64,000 nt of DNA from Homarus americanus (lineage: Eukaryota > Arthropoda > Malacostraca > Decapoda > Nephropidae). The DNA lies in NCBI RefSeq assembly GCF_018991925.1, contig NW_024756914.1, forward strand, positions 9,337,167 to 9,401,166, read 5' to 3'. A model generated the notes under the pieces. It did no database searches, was not told the origin of the DNA, and saw only the letters and a list, made by a program, of their open reading frames with translations. Shown in pieces: positions 1 through 10,769 of this stretch. A program made the position numbers and the translations under genes. Each line of letters starts with the position of its first letter. Position 1 is the first letter of the stretch.

Positions 1-1597
1 AACTTTCAATTTAGTGGAAGGAATTTTTTCCGTTATTTTTCGCTCAATTTGGTGAACTGGTTCACAAAATCTAAATTACGTTAAAACGCTCACTCCTACG
101 GAGACACCTCAGACGCATGGTGTGTACATATGAACATTATTCATGGTTTACCTTAAACTAGGGTGTTCAGTGTTCGATTTCAAATTTTTCTATAATTTCC
201 AAACTTTTTTACCAATTGATAGCTGCACTCTTTTGACTTTCTCCCCAACACCACTTCCATTCCGAGAGACTTTCAGCTAAGCACAGTAGGTAGTTGACCA
301 AAAGGAAGCAGTGAACAACACCCGCAGTGGCGACTGGACACAGACTGAGCGGATGTAAACAAACCCCACACGCCATGCAGCGCATTTGGCGTGGAATTTA
401 ACGGAATCACGCTCAATTTAGCGAAGTACTTTGCTAAATCGAGCGAAAATAGCGGAAATTTGATTTAGCGGAAAAGGTCGGCTCTAATTAGTTCATTAAA
501 TTGAGAAAATACTTTATACCCGGTAGCTACTTTTCGTCTGTTCTGATAAACTTCTTATAAGAAACAAAAAATACACACCAATACGTTCACAACTCAAAAC
601 TGTCTGAGCCACCTTTTAAGTACTGTACTATACAATGCTAGAAGATAAATTTGGTGAGCTTTCCAATGTAGTTGTCAGTTGTTGACGATCATTAATTAGA
701 GAAATAAAAAATCAAATGATAAACAACTTTTTTATCTTTTTTCTATTACTTTCTATACCTATGTTTTATATCGCTAGAAATTATATTGCAGTCAACACGA
801 ACAAAGAGAATGGTACTGATAAAATTCACCCAAACCTTGAAAATCATCCTCTCCGAGAGACTGTCACTATAAAAAAAGTTGTATAGCCTGATACGGTAAT
901 GGCTTTCTCAAACTAAACACTTTCCCTGTAAATATATACTATACATATAAAAAATATTACATCACACAACCATCACTTAACTAACATTAAAAATAAATTA
1001 ATTTCAGGGAGTAGAGTAAAAGGAGTTGAGGCAGCCCGCACGGAGTTATGGAGGTTTATATGGACGCCGTTTACACTTGCGGTCTGACTGCTGAGAAAAT
1101 ACTGCACATTTATTGTTCCGGTCGTCCTTTCCTATGGGCCTCAAAAGTTGCCAATTAGTTTATTTGATCGAACTTACTTGCTACTATGACTCATCAAAAT
1201 TTCATGCAATTACTGTTGAAAACTTAATTTAAAGTCCGACAACTCAACCTGCATCAGCGTATAGTTGGTCTTATCATATGAAGTGAACATGCATGAGAGG
1301 GTTAACATATTACTAGATTTGGGACTTTTGAAGAACATCTACCATGTTATGTGAGGAATGACTGTGCTGTAATGACCAATAACTGTTTGTATATACAGTA
1401 CACTGTACATAAACTATTGACAACAATAAACACTGTATTTAAACCATTCAAGGCAGTGTTGTTTCAAGTCAATTTTACTAGTGGACATAAGTACCTATTA
1501 GATAGTTAGCTTAAATAATTCCTGACACCGACTGTACTTCACTGATGCATCATGTATACACAATACTGCACCACCTAGAAAGCAGCAAAGTAATGTA

Positions 1598-1758
1598 CAG
1601 TCACCCAAAAATGTCCTGTCGCCTCTCATCCTGAACCATGAACCCGAAGCAGTAGACACTGATAATTTATTCTGTCCGTAAATGCTTCGGATTCAAGAGT
1701 CTGAATCTTGGGGTTCATGGTTCAGGGTGAAACGCGACAGGACTTTTTTGGGTGACTG
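1598..1758. mobile_element. 161-bp foldback MITE, TA target duplication
   Basis: The two ends are long imperfect inverted repeats of about 50 bp. The left arm starts CAGTCACCCAAAAATGTCCT; the right arm is its complement ending in GGGTGACTG. Both are flanked by TA (1596-1597 and 1759-1760), the target-site duplication of Tc1/mariner/pogo elements. There is no coding capacity. Confidence 0.75.
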
Positions 1759-1767
1759 TACCAAATA

Positions 1768-2563
1768 CAGTGACCACTCGGTTAACGAACTCAATCCGTT
1801 CCAGAATGTCGTTCGTTAACCGAAACCATTGTTTCAATGGGTTTTTGGGTAATTGGTTCCAGCTCATCGAAAATTTCCTAAATTCAACAAAAATGGTAGA
1901 AAAGTTCACTTACTTTGAGGTGTGTATGTAGAAGGCTCCTGGATGATGATGATGGGATTTAGAATGGAGGTGGAGGAGAAGGAAGAAGAGAAGGCATTGG
2001 GGTGGAAGAGAAGTCACCCCATGGCGCCATTTCACCCATAAATTTTAGCTCTCTTGGTGTAATTCAAGATTATTTTCTTTAAATCAACACTGCACTGCAT
2101 TATATATTGTCAATATGTAAAATATATTTCAAAATGACCAATAATTTGCTTGGAAACACAGAAATAAAGCGTTTAGTTGAAGAGTCTCAAGCAAGATGTT
2201 ACCTCCAGTGAAAAGAGAGAGAGACTAATGCCTGTTTGCTGTGTTAAGAGGCTGGATGCCGCGCATTAAACTAGTCACTTTACCTTCAATTATGTTCAAT
2301 AATTGTTAAAATGACTAAAAAATTGAATATTAAACTTTTAAAATTATTGAATAGTATAAACTTCTTGATATTTACTAAAATAGTAAGGAATTTAAGCCCT
2401 AGAACCGATTAATGTATTGGCAGACTGATACTAAAGCTGGTTGCCCGGTCAGTGCAAGCGAAAACATGTTGAGGTCGGTTCGTAAGAAATTCGTTAACCG
2501 AATTGAAGATCCTTATGGAAGGCAGTTCGTCAACCGAGGCGTTCATTAAACGAGGGGTCACTG
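1768..2563. mobile_element. Tigger/pogo-type MITE, family 1 copy 1
   Basis: The element is 796 bp. The left end is CAGTGACCACTCGGTTAACG and the right end is the inverse, ...CGAGGGGTCACTG, each flanked by TA. The right end repeats the GTTAACCGA/TTCGTTAACC words of the left. The interior is AT-rich without an open frame. It matches the inverted copy at 42149-42874 over most of its length (shared segments around TTGATATTTACTAAAATAGT and ACTTTGAGGTGTGTATGTAG). It starts only 10 bp from the preceding MITE. Confidence 0.75.
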
Positions 2564-4909
2564 TACAGTATCACCCATCTCCACTGTCTGAATATTTGCA
2601 AACATGTTCTACTTACTTCTCTCTCTATATATACACAAGTTCAAATGTGAGAAGTGGTTCCCAATAGCCCATTAGGAATAGTTTGGATACAACTTACTAT
2701 TTATTAGACCTTTGGTGCACAACAGGTCAGTGTGACCAGCCTTCACTGTACTGTATTTACTACAGCTGGGTGGATTAAAGTGCCCTGAGTCATAACATTA
2801 GGCTATTCACTCAGCCGGTGCTTCCCTTATACAGTACTTGAGTTACAGCCAAAATATTCATTTCAGGTGTCATTATTGTACAGTATTCCATCCTTGGGGA
2901 ACTGGAAGAGTATGTTTGTACGACCTTCCTATATAACAAGGAGTTTGGGTCTTAACCCCTTCTCTACGGGACTCCACTCTTAAAATTTCATTTGACTAAT
3001 GCCAGTCAATTATATTTAGACGAGTGGTTAAATGTTAGTAGTGTATAATAATGCCTTGTGTTTCTCCTAAGATATTCAAAAAACCGTGCCATTTCATGAA
3101 TCCTCTTAATTTGAAATTAAAATTGTATTTGCAATGTTTCAATTAAATTTTCAATTAAAACAAATGCATAATAATTAGAACAAAATAAGCCGACCTTCCT
3201 ACACTAGCAGCAAGCCCTTAACAAGTGTGCCAAAAGACTTTTAAGGCACCTAAGTTTATGGTCTATTACAGTGGTTCTCAACCTTGTTTGCCCCATTCAC
3301 CCCTTTCACCATGTCAGAATGTCATTGCCCCCTCCTTTCCAAGATTGTCTGCCTCAAAAAGTGCATTCCAAATAATATGCATATAATACTGAAAATCATT
3401 TATTTTTTCCATATTAGTATCAGTTTCCCCCCCCCTGAAAACCTGAGGGGAGAAATTCCCCCCTGGTGTATTACTTTCTGGTCTGCCCATCAACAGGTGT
3501 AGCAAGTCTTAGGCTCTACTGCTAACACCTCCCCTTACACATCATCCTAAAGCTTAGTGACATTAGGCAGCAGCACACTGGGCACTTTCCTCCAAACATG
3601 TTTGGCAAACACGGTCCACCAGCTAGCAAAACAGACGTTTTGAGTCACAATGGGATGTTTTGTTGGCGCGTCTGCCCAACACAACGAAAGCAACAACAGA
3701 GCATCCAGACGAGGTTCGCCATGGATCCCATTACTACAGTTGAGGCCTTGCAGGATTGTGCTATAGTTCTTCAATTGCTAAATCAAGTGAAGCGTCTGTA
3801 AAAGCTAAAGAAAAGACAACGGGTGAAGTTTGTTTAAGTGGCGGCGGCTGGCTGAATAACTATTTATTAATACAGTACTAAAGAAGTTTTAAAGTGACAA
3901 ATAAATAGAAATACCGGCCAGCAAAGATAACCCGCCGCACCGTTGTTATTTCTAGCAACAGCAAAAATCCTGCTGCTGGCCGGGCATTTAGGCTCAAGGC
4001 CAGCAACACGTTCTTCTGCCACACAATAATAAAGCAACATTCTTTGAACAGCCACAACTTTAACAAGTCTTCCATCACCAGAGAAAATGTTTCAAACTAT
4101 TACCTCAGTTCATCAAACATTACCATTCATTCCCCCAACACAAGAAAGTTTGACACCATCAGGTACCAACAGAAGCACCACACACACTCACATTCCTGTT
4201 CCAATACAATTATAATCTGGACAACAATACCAAATTAGTGTAAATCCTCATTTAGTCTTCAGTGTCAGCTTTAATGAATTATATATCTTCTTTAACGTTG
4301 GTGATTTATACTGTACAGTAAACTAATATGCAAAACTAGACTGTGTACAATGAACACCAAACAAAGCAGGCTTACTCAATGACAAAGTTCTCATTACCCT
4401 TACCAAACACCGTTTTTCTGCTTAAGTGAATGTCTAGGCACCGGATTTCATAAGTTTTTGAGTCAGATTCGATCCCACACCTGGGCAGAGATAGGATGTT
4501 ACTCGCTACGGTATGCTCAGAGAATCACTCTGCCATGTCAAGAAGCGAAAGCTCGCTAATACTTCTCCAGATAATTCGTGAAACTGCCACCGTCACTCAA
4601 TGACAAATAACGAGGTGTTAGCATAAGCCACGTAGTAGTTTTATTGAGAAGGATGCTATCAGTTCAATTAAAAGCAAGAAGTGAAGAAATAACAGAGGCA
4701 ACACTTTTTACTATATTGGCATCAGAGGACATACAAGAAGAGTGTATGTTAAGATACCAACAAACTTGAAAGAGTGCTTAGTGGTCTGGATAAGTGCATG
4801 GCTCTATATGATGTTAGAACTGCATGGTAATAACTAAGAATTTACTAACTAATGAAGATAAATTTTGTAAATTAGTTCCAATATAACATAAATTCATATT
4901 TATACATAC

Positions 4910-6873
4910 CCTAATGCAAATTTGGGCTCCCTCCACTGAGCAATCTTACACAAAAATATTCTCCGCTGGTAATCTTGATGTCTGGCATAAAAATCGGGTG
5001 GACACTGTCTCATGGGTACCTTCATGCGAGGAACACGGTGATCAGTAGGCATGAAGAACGCAAAGTTTGGGTTCTTGTCCCCAAAAAGCTTCAGCGTTCC
5101 TGCACTCATCTGCGTGTGTTTTCTCTCCAGTATGTGGACGACGTGGGCTGTGCGCTGAACAAACTTGTCCCAGTTGTTGAGTCTCTGCACTTGCAACACA
5201 GTTGGTTCCTTTCTGTCTTTTGATGCACTTAATTGACCCGTCATACTTCTTGACTTAAATTTCTGTTTAAATCCTTGTGCACCTTCTTGTTTCTTTGCCA
5301 CTAAGTTTTTGTTGTGTGAATTATAAGAAGTTGGTTCAGGATTTGTCTTCCCACTCCATGGTTGTATCCCAAGATTGTCGTTGTATTTATCTGGGGACTC
5401 GCAGTAAGAGTTCACATCGTAGTTGTGTTCAGGATAGTCCCTACAGTCTTCATTCTGCCTGCCTAGTACTGGGTTTGGTGACACGATGGAAATGGGTCCA
5501 GTTTCTGAGGTATTTGTGGATTTTCCTGGACTTGTAACTTTAGGTAAAGATGACAAAAGTCGATCTGAAACACAGGATTTACCCTTTCTGCCAACAGAAC
5601 TTTTCTTAAAGTCGCATGACTGAGTTGGCTTACAATCAAGCACAGTTGAATTACACTCATTTTTTAGTTTCATTTGTTCCAACCCCACAGCTATCTCCTG
5701 ATCTTCACTCTCAGCAGTAGGGGTAAGCTTATCTTCCCTAGTTGTTGGTAACTTCTTCTTTTCACTTAGGTTTGTCCCATCACCCTGTAAGGATTCTGTC
5801 TTTAGAGTTATATTAACACCTTCCCTAGAATTACTTATATTCTGGTCACCTTTAATCACACTATTTACAACATTGGCACTCAACACCTCCTCCCCCTCCT
5901 TTACTGGATTTGAATCACTAAATTTTGTATCAACACACTCAGATCCCTCCTTCAGGAATCCTAGCATATCAAGGTCCGTAATTTTCTTGATTTTATCATC
6001 ACCAGTTCCAAGGCGAGGGTCTAATTGCTCAGACTTTACGGTCACAACCGACACTGCTCCCATCCCTGGCGGACCATCGCCCCGCTCTGTCTCCCTCTGT
6101 TTCTTCTCCTGTTCTTGTTCCTTTTGAAACGCTTCCCACTGAGCCTGGATGAAACTCTGATCCTCACGCGCCCTGTCGTAGTCGAGAATTTCACTACATC
6201 CGCTCTCGTCGTCGGTAAACTCGCACTCGCTGAGTTGGTCTGGTGGGACGATGACAACCGCAGAGTGGTCGTCGGCATCAGACTCGCACTGGTGAAAGCT
6301 GCTCAGATCTTGCCTTGTTGGTAGGAGCAAAATTTCATCGGCGACCTCGACCGGTTTCTCCTGCAAGTGTATAACCAATTCTGTAGTGTCACAGGCCAAT
6401 TCCTGTTCCTCTTCAACGTCGAGAAGTGCCGGTACAGCCGTCTTAACTTGGGTGCGTGTTTCGTGCGCGTCCAACCAAGTTTTAGCACCAAATTCACCAC
6501 CATCCAGTTTCCTCCTTCCTTTCTTCCCCCGTCCTCCCCTTCTTTTCTTCCTGATTTTATTCTTTTCTTTAATCCCTTCTGTACTGTCTTTTGGCTCCAA
6601 GTCTTCCTCCTCCTCCTCCTCCACCACCACATCACTCTCACACTGTTCAAGATGACCACCTTCAACCTTTACCACAGTTTGTGTATTAGTTCCATCACCT
6701 TTCTCTTTCTTCTTGCCGCTATGCCCGACGTTAGTGTTAATAGATAAAGGATTATTATACGAAGAAGCAGTGTTGGCGACTGAAGCAGTTATAGTGGACT
6801 CCAGCGATGTATATACAATATTCTTTTCTTCTCCATGATCATCTAGGTATTCATCTAATATATCATACAGCAC
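4910..6873 (-). CDS. DIS3L2: DIS3L2 giant exon with disordered insertion
   Basis: This 1964 bp exon has acceptor TTCTTCTGCAG and donor GTATGT, ending two bases into a codon. It opens with VLYDILDEYLDD and closes with about 95 conserved residues (NNWDKFVQRTAHVV... to ...PKFALG, including DHRVPR). Between them are roughly 540 low-complexity residues: an acidic run (EEEEEEDLEP), a basic patch rich in K/R/G (KKRRGGRGKKGRRK), and Ser/Thr/Asn/Glu-rich sequence with no recognisable domain. Human DIS3L2 has only about 110 residues here. The frame is open throughout with no repeat signature, so this reads as genuine lineage-specific disordered protein rather than retained intron; a spliced-out internal intron cannot be excluded by eye. 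Confidence 0.88.
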
Positions 6874-7241
6874 CTGCAGAAGAAAAAAAAGTTGACATAT
6901 AGACAAATTTGGCTCACTAAAATGGGACAATTTCTCATGGAAACCATTTCAATATATTTCCAAATCAATTTATAACTTTTTCCATGTAATAATAATATAT
7001 AAAACAATTTTACTCTGGGAATTCACAAGGTATAAACAGCGTTGTGAGTCACCGTACCTTCCACTGGTCGAGGGGGTTAATTTCCACCGCGACCACATCT
7101 CCTTGCAGGGCAGCGTTTCGGTCAAGTACCCCGCCAATATAGATGTCCATCCCCCCGTCCTTAATGGTGATGAAACAAACACATAAGTAATGAGGCTACA
7201 AAAGGGTTCAAGACACACACACACACACACACATGTATGCA

Positions 7242-7272
<31 letters not shown>

Positions 7273-10200
7273 TCCTACTACCATCCATTCACTCTTCATT
7301 CTCTCAGTATGTCCGACCCGCCTTAGGGGAGAGACTGTACCCGACTGACATCTGGTTCACTCCTATATCCACCTCCGGGCCCCATCTACTCTGCTCTCAT
7401 ACTCTACAACCAGCCCAAGCTATACAGTAATTCTCCTCCATATTTTTTGTTACTGTCTTTCCTTTCATTTCTCTCTATATACATCATTAATTATCAAACA
7501 TTCATACTCTCTTTTCTCCCCACACTTGATCCAAACCTCTTTTTCTGAAGCCACAATAACAATTCTTATTTAAACTGTATACATATACCAGATGAGCTGG
7601 TGTCAATTTTACAATATATTGATAACACTGTGGGTATCAGTTCTACCTACATAAATATAAATACTGTACTTAAGAATCTAAATAAATACAAACAAAAGTT
7701 AAATAAGGTTGTTGTTCTGGTGTTATGATGATGTTGGTGTACATCTACTATATATATATACACCTGATACATAATTAACAGTGCTATTATGTGTTAAGGC
7801 AACAGTCCCTAAGATCAATAGTGCCAATTGATCTAGAAAAAAACAAAAACAATATTGCACAGTAATTATTATCCACAATAAGACTACAAGTTTGAATCAG
7901 TTCATTAACACATTTTCCTGAAGCAAACTTACTCATGACAAAACAAAAAATGAACTATAAGAGTGAAATATACATGAGAGATATTTGGTGCACAGCTTAC
8001 ATCCTGTCTTTACTATATAAATGTTTACATTATGAGGCTGGAGGTGGTAACTGATTCAACTTATATCACTGTCTTCTCTACTTTACTATGAGATGCAGTG
8101 GTGTATACATGTACCCAATTATAACGTGATATTATTATTGTCTGATATAAAACAATATAGGTAAAAAATAACACATGTAGCTAATAATATAAGTATTAAA
8201 GGTAAGTATGGCACAGTACTGGCTACAACAGTACAACGAGAATGTAACGGGTGATACCGAGAATTACCGGCGCGCTGATATACGCATCTTCATAGTTCTT
8301 GGGGTTGATTCTCAACACACCCTGTAACATAAATACTCTAATTAATGGAAATCATTTCTATTATTGTATTATATATACGGTACAGTAAACTGTATACTGA
8401 AGAAATTATGTAACACTGTACCAGATAAATGAGAACATTGAAACCTCACAGTAGAAGATTAACACTAAGGCCCCTGGGTGATGTTCCAGAGAGCGCACCT
8501 TTTCCCGCCAGTTTAAATGCCCAGCGCGGGTTATTGGGTTCCTGCGTGACTATTTGCCTGTCACGCCACACCTCGGCCACAGGGAAGCTTCCTGAACATA
8601 ATTACCTACTTTTGTTTGTTTCATTTCCATTGTTTGTCCATTTTATCATGTTGTATCAAAGTAATATTGCTAAAGTAGTGTAGTTGTATTGTAGTGTAGT
8701 ATTACTGGAAAATAATGCTATGATTATGTTATAAATGTATTTATTTGTGGAATTACTGTATTAATATTTTATGCATTACTTGCTCTACCAAACACAAGGA
8801 CAGCCAGACAACCTGATGACCAACTGGTGATTGTTGCCAAGCACTTTTAATGAAAAGTATTACAAATAAAATATTCTAAATGAATTATTTATAGCAAATA
8901 AGTATTAATTAAGATCAGTAAAAATATACATAACTGGCCACCTCAGACACAAAGGCGAGCTAAAAATAGCTGCTAAGTGCCGAGGGACCACGAGCGTCAG
9001 CTGTCAAACCAACACTGTCTCCTTATTTCCCCCCATCTTCCCTCCCTCCGGGCAGCTGGGGAAGTTTCTAGAGGGTCAATATATAGTTTTTGTTACTTAT
9101 TTTTCTATTGTTTTATCATTTCAAAAGGTTAAAAAATATTTTTGGAAAAGTTAATTCTTCTTGATTTACCCCTGGGTGGTGGGTACTGCCACCAGCTTAA
9201 GGGTTGATCATGACAATGAGAACACTGAATATCTCTACTGTACAAACACACTGTCCTCTCGAGCAGTGTGACACGACCAGGCAGCTCACTGCTCGCACAA
9301 TGTCAGGTCTTAAGCCTTCGGGCAAGGTCTTATGAACACTCACTAAAGTAATTAAGTCGGGCACCATTGATCTGTTCATTATACAAGAACACCTCTTATA
9401 AAAAGTGAGTTATTATTTTGTCTTGCAGCCCATAAAGACCAATGCCTTGGATTATACAGCAGCTACTGATAGATATGTTGGCAATTAAGTATAATAATGA
9501 ATTACCTTGTATAAACGGCATTCTAATACAAGGTATAATGGACAGCTGCAAAGAGCACAGTCGACAGTACTTTAGTGAGTGAAACATTGACCAGAAACAT
9601 AAGGTCATCTTGGTGAGAGCCGGGAGACCACACAGTGGCTGCCAAGCTTCACCTCTCAACTATACTGTTTGATGGCTGCTGACAAACACTGGTGCTTTTA
9701 CCCAAATAAAGTATTCATAATAAATAAAACCTACTACGGTATACAGGTAGTCAGAATAATACACTACACTACAGTATATATACACGTGAACAGAAATTCT
9801 CAATACCCGTATTTCTTCTCCATGGAGCAATTATGTGATTTTGGCTGTATGGTACTGTTCATTATTATTCAAATGTATTATCTCATGTTACTTCACAGTC
9901 TTATCTTAGGAACACTGATGCAAAGCAACTCAATCACTGTTACCAGGCACAAAGTTCAAAATGGTGGCAATTTTCATTATCTTCTCATTAACATGCTACT
10001 AACTGCAGATTAAAGGATACAGTACATAGTTATAATGAAGTTTATCAAAGTTATTAAACAGAATGTTGTATATATAGTATTGCAAGATGTTTTATAGTAC
10101 TGTATAGTATGCTTTAAATATAATAGTATTTATAATTTAAAGATACAGTACAGGTGCTCCTCTACTTAAGAACGATCAACTTACAAACTTTCAGAGATAC

Positions 10201-10754
10201 AAACATCATCACTGAGGGGGTTACCTGCCAGAACAGGTGTTTAATGTGGATGAGACTGGATTATTTTGAAGAAAATTCCAGATAGAACAAACATTACTGA
10301 AGAGGAGAAGAGTGAGCCAGGTTTTAAGGCTGTATTAAAGGGTATAGCTGTACTAAATATCCATAATCTTCTCATTTTTTACAATATGTTTGGTGTCTAC
10401 AAGAGTAAAGTTGACGTACAAACAAGCCTCAGGAACGTAACTCGTTCGTAAGTAGAGAAGCACCTGTACTGTACAGCAGGTAGTTTTCAAACTAAAGTTT
10501 ACAGCACTACAATAACTTAATAATGTTACCTCAATAACTTCTCCTTTCTTAAGCTTCTCCTGCACTTGGAAAAGACTCATGTAGGAGTTAAACACCGGAA
10601 GAGACTTTTTAGCCGACATGTGCCGAGGAGTGTTGGCTCCAGTTGGGGTGCCACAGCCAGAGTTACGGGAGGGGTTCTGCCAGGGGGGCGTCTGCCGAGG
10701 GGGGGTTGTCCGCCGGGATGAGGAGGAGGAGTTATGCAGCTCAATGTTTGCCAT
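4910..10754 (-). CDS. DIS3L2: DIS3L2 exoribonuclease, N-terminal half (four exons; 3' part off window)
   Basis: DIS3L2 is the cytoplasmic 3'-5' exoribonuclease of the RNase II/RNB family that degrades uridylated RNAs without the exosome. Exons read on the minus strand: 10754-10530, 8321-8268, 7159-7058 and 6873-4910. All have AG acceptors and GT donors and join in one frame; the first three junctions are phase 0. Joined protein: residues 1-75 Ser/Pro/Thr-rich N-terminus ending FNSYMS...LKKGEVIE; 76-93 GVLRINPKNYEDAY; 94-127 MDIYIGGVLDRNAALQGD; then a long exon ending in RTAHVVHILERKH, FAFFMPTDHRVPR and FALG. These blocks match the family's N-terminal cold-shock region. The RNB nuclease and S1 domains are not in the window; I found no further exon in 1-4909, so the rest is assumed to lie off the left edge. 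Identification by family memory, high confidence; intron boundaries inferred from splice motifs. Confidence 0.9.
7058..7159 (-). CDS. DIS3L2: DIS3L2 102-bp exon, cold-shock region
   Basis: This 34-codon exon runs DGGMDIYIGGVLDR... to ...INPLDQWK. The acceptor is a weak ATTAAG with little polypyrimidine tract, and the donor is GTACGG. The D-I-[YF]-I-x-G-V-x-x-R-N-x-A-L-x-G-D pattern is the beta-barrel segment conserved in DIS3/DIS3L2 cold-shock domains. It joins the flanking exons in phase 0. Confidence 0.88.
7216..7268. repeat. (CA)n-(TG)n palindromic microsatellite
   Basis: A (CA)n run switches through CATGTATGCATG to a (TG)n run. The two arms are complementary, so the block is a near-perfect hairpin of about 50 nt inside the DIS3L2 intron, just upstream of the 102-bp exon in transcription order. 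Confidence 0.85.
8268..8321 (-). CDS. DIS3L2: DIS3L2 54-bp exon, start of cold-shock region
   Basis: This 18-codon exon (GVLRINPKNYEDAYISAP) has a TATGTTACAG acceptor and a GTAATT donor, both phase 0. The GVLRINPK block is the clearest DIS3L2 signature in this part of the protein. It is too short to be found by ORF length and was located by homology and splice sites. Confidence 0.88.
8330..10150. other. DIS3L2 intron, no gene seen
   Basis: Apart from the dispersed repeat near 8.6-9.1 kb this intron is AT-rich sequence without conserved coding signal. Short open frames are present on both strands, but none has family resemblance or splice context. Confidence 0.4.
8940..9080 (-). repeat. Dispersed repeat shared with the 38.6-39.5 kb region
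   Basis: The stretch GGCCACCTCAGACACAAAGG followed by a pyrimidine-rich tract is the reverse complement of the GTCTTTGTGTCTGAAGTGRC motif that recurs at 39280 and 39520. Nearby 8610-8670 also matches 39130-39200 in inverse orientation, so the repeat probably covers about 8570-9080. Confidence 0.5.
10151..10466 (+). mobile_element. 316-bp Tigger deletion derivative with fossil transposase
   Basis: The ends are inverted copies (CAGGTGCTCCTCTACTTA... and its complement ...TAGAGAAGCACCTG) flanked by TA. The interior at about 10230-10350 still encodes a damaged piece of a pogo/Tigger DDE transposase: FNVDETGLF, then after a stop KKIPDRTNITEEEKSEPGFK. This is the segment around the first catalytic Asp. 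It is an internally deleted, non-autonomous copy. Confidence 0.75.
10530..10754 (-). CDS. DIS3L2: DIS3L2 coding exon with start codon
   Basis: This exon has 75 codons starting MANIELHNSSSSS and ending in GEVIE before a GTAACA donor. The ATG at 10754 follows an acceptor directly (TTTCTTTACAG, then G at 10755), so at least one upstream exon must exist, either 5' UTR or coding. The N-terminus is Ser/Pro/Thr-rich with no signal peptide, as expected for a cytosolic enzyme. The SLPVFNSYMS to GEVIE part corresponds to the conserved YMS...LK.G segment that precedes the first cold-shock domain in DIS3L2 proteins. Confidence 0.85.
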
Positions 10755-10769
10755 CCTGTAAAGAAATAA

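Larger units (their letters stand above)
1..4909 (-). other. Presumed DIS3L2 intron or 3' flank, no exon found
   Basis: No DIS3L2 exon was found between the GTATGT donor at 4909 and the left edge, so this is read as part of a long intron. It contains two MITEs (1598-1758, 1768-2563). A CAGTGGTTCTCAACC word at 3269-3283 resembles a hAT terminal inverted repeat but has no visible partner end. The rest of 1-1597 and 2566-4909 is AT-rich unique-looking sequence in which I see no gene. Confidence 0.45.

Noticed and set aside
3547..3801. Overlapping 67-75 codon frames on both strands
   Set aside because: No family resemblance, no splice signals in phase; probably chance.
4436..4560. tRNA-derived SINE or tRNA gene (GATTCGATCCCACACCTGGG)
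   Set aside because: Looks like a B box, but no convincing A box, cloverleaf or tail; could be an old SINE but not supportable.
4975..6747. Plus-strand ORFs opposite the large DIS3L2 exon
   Set aside because: Antisense shadows of a frame that has clear homology and splice sites.
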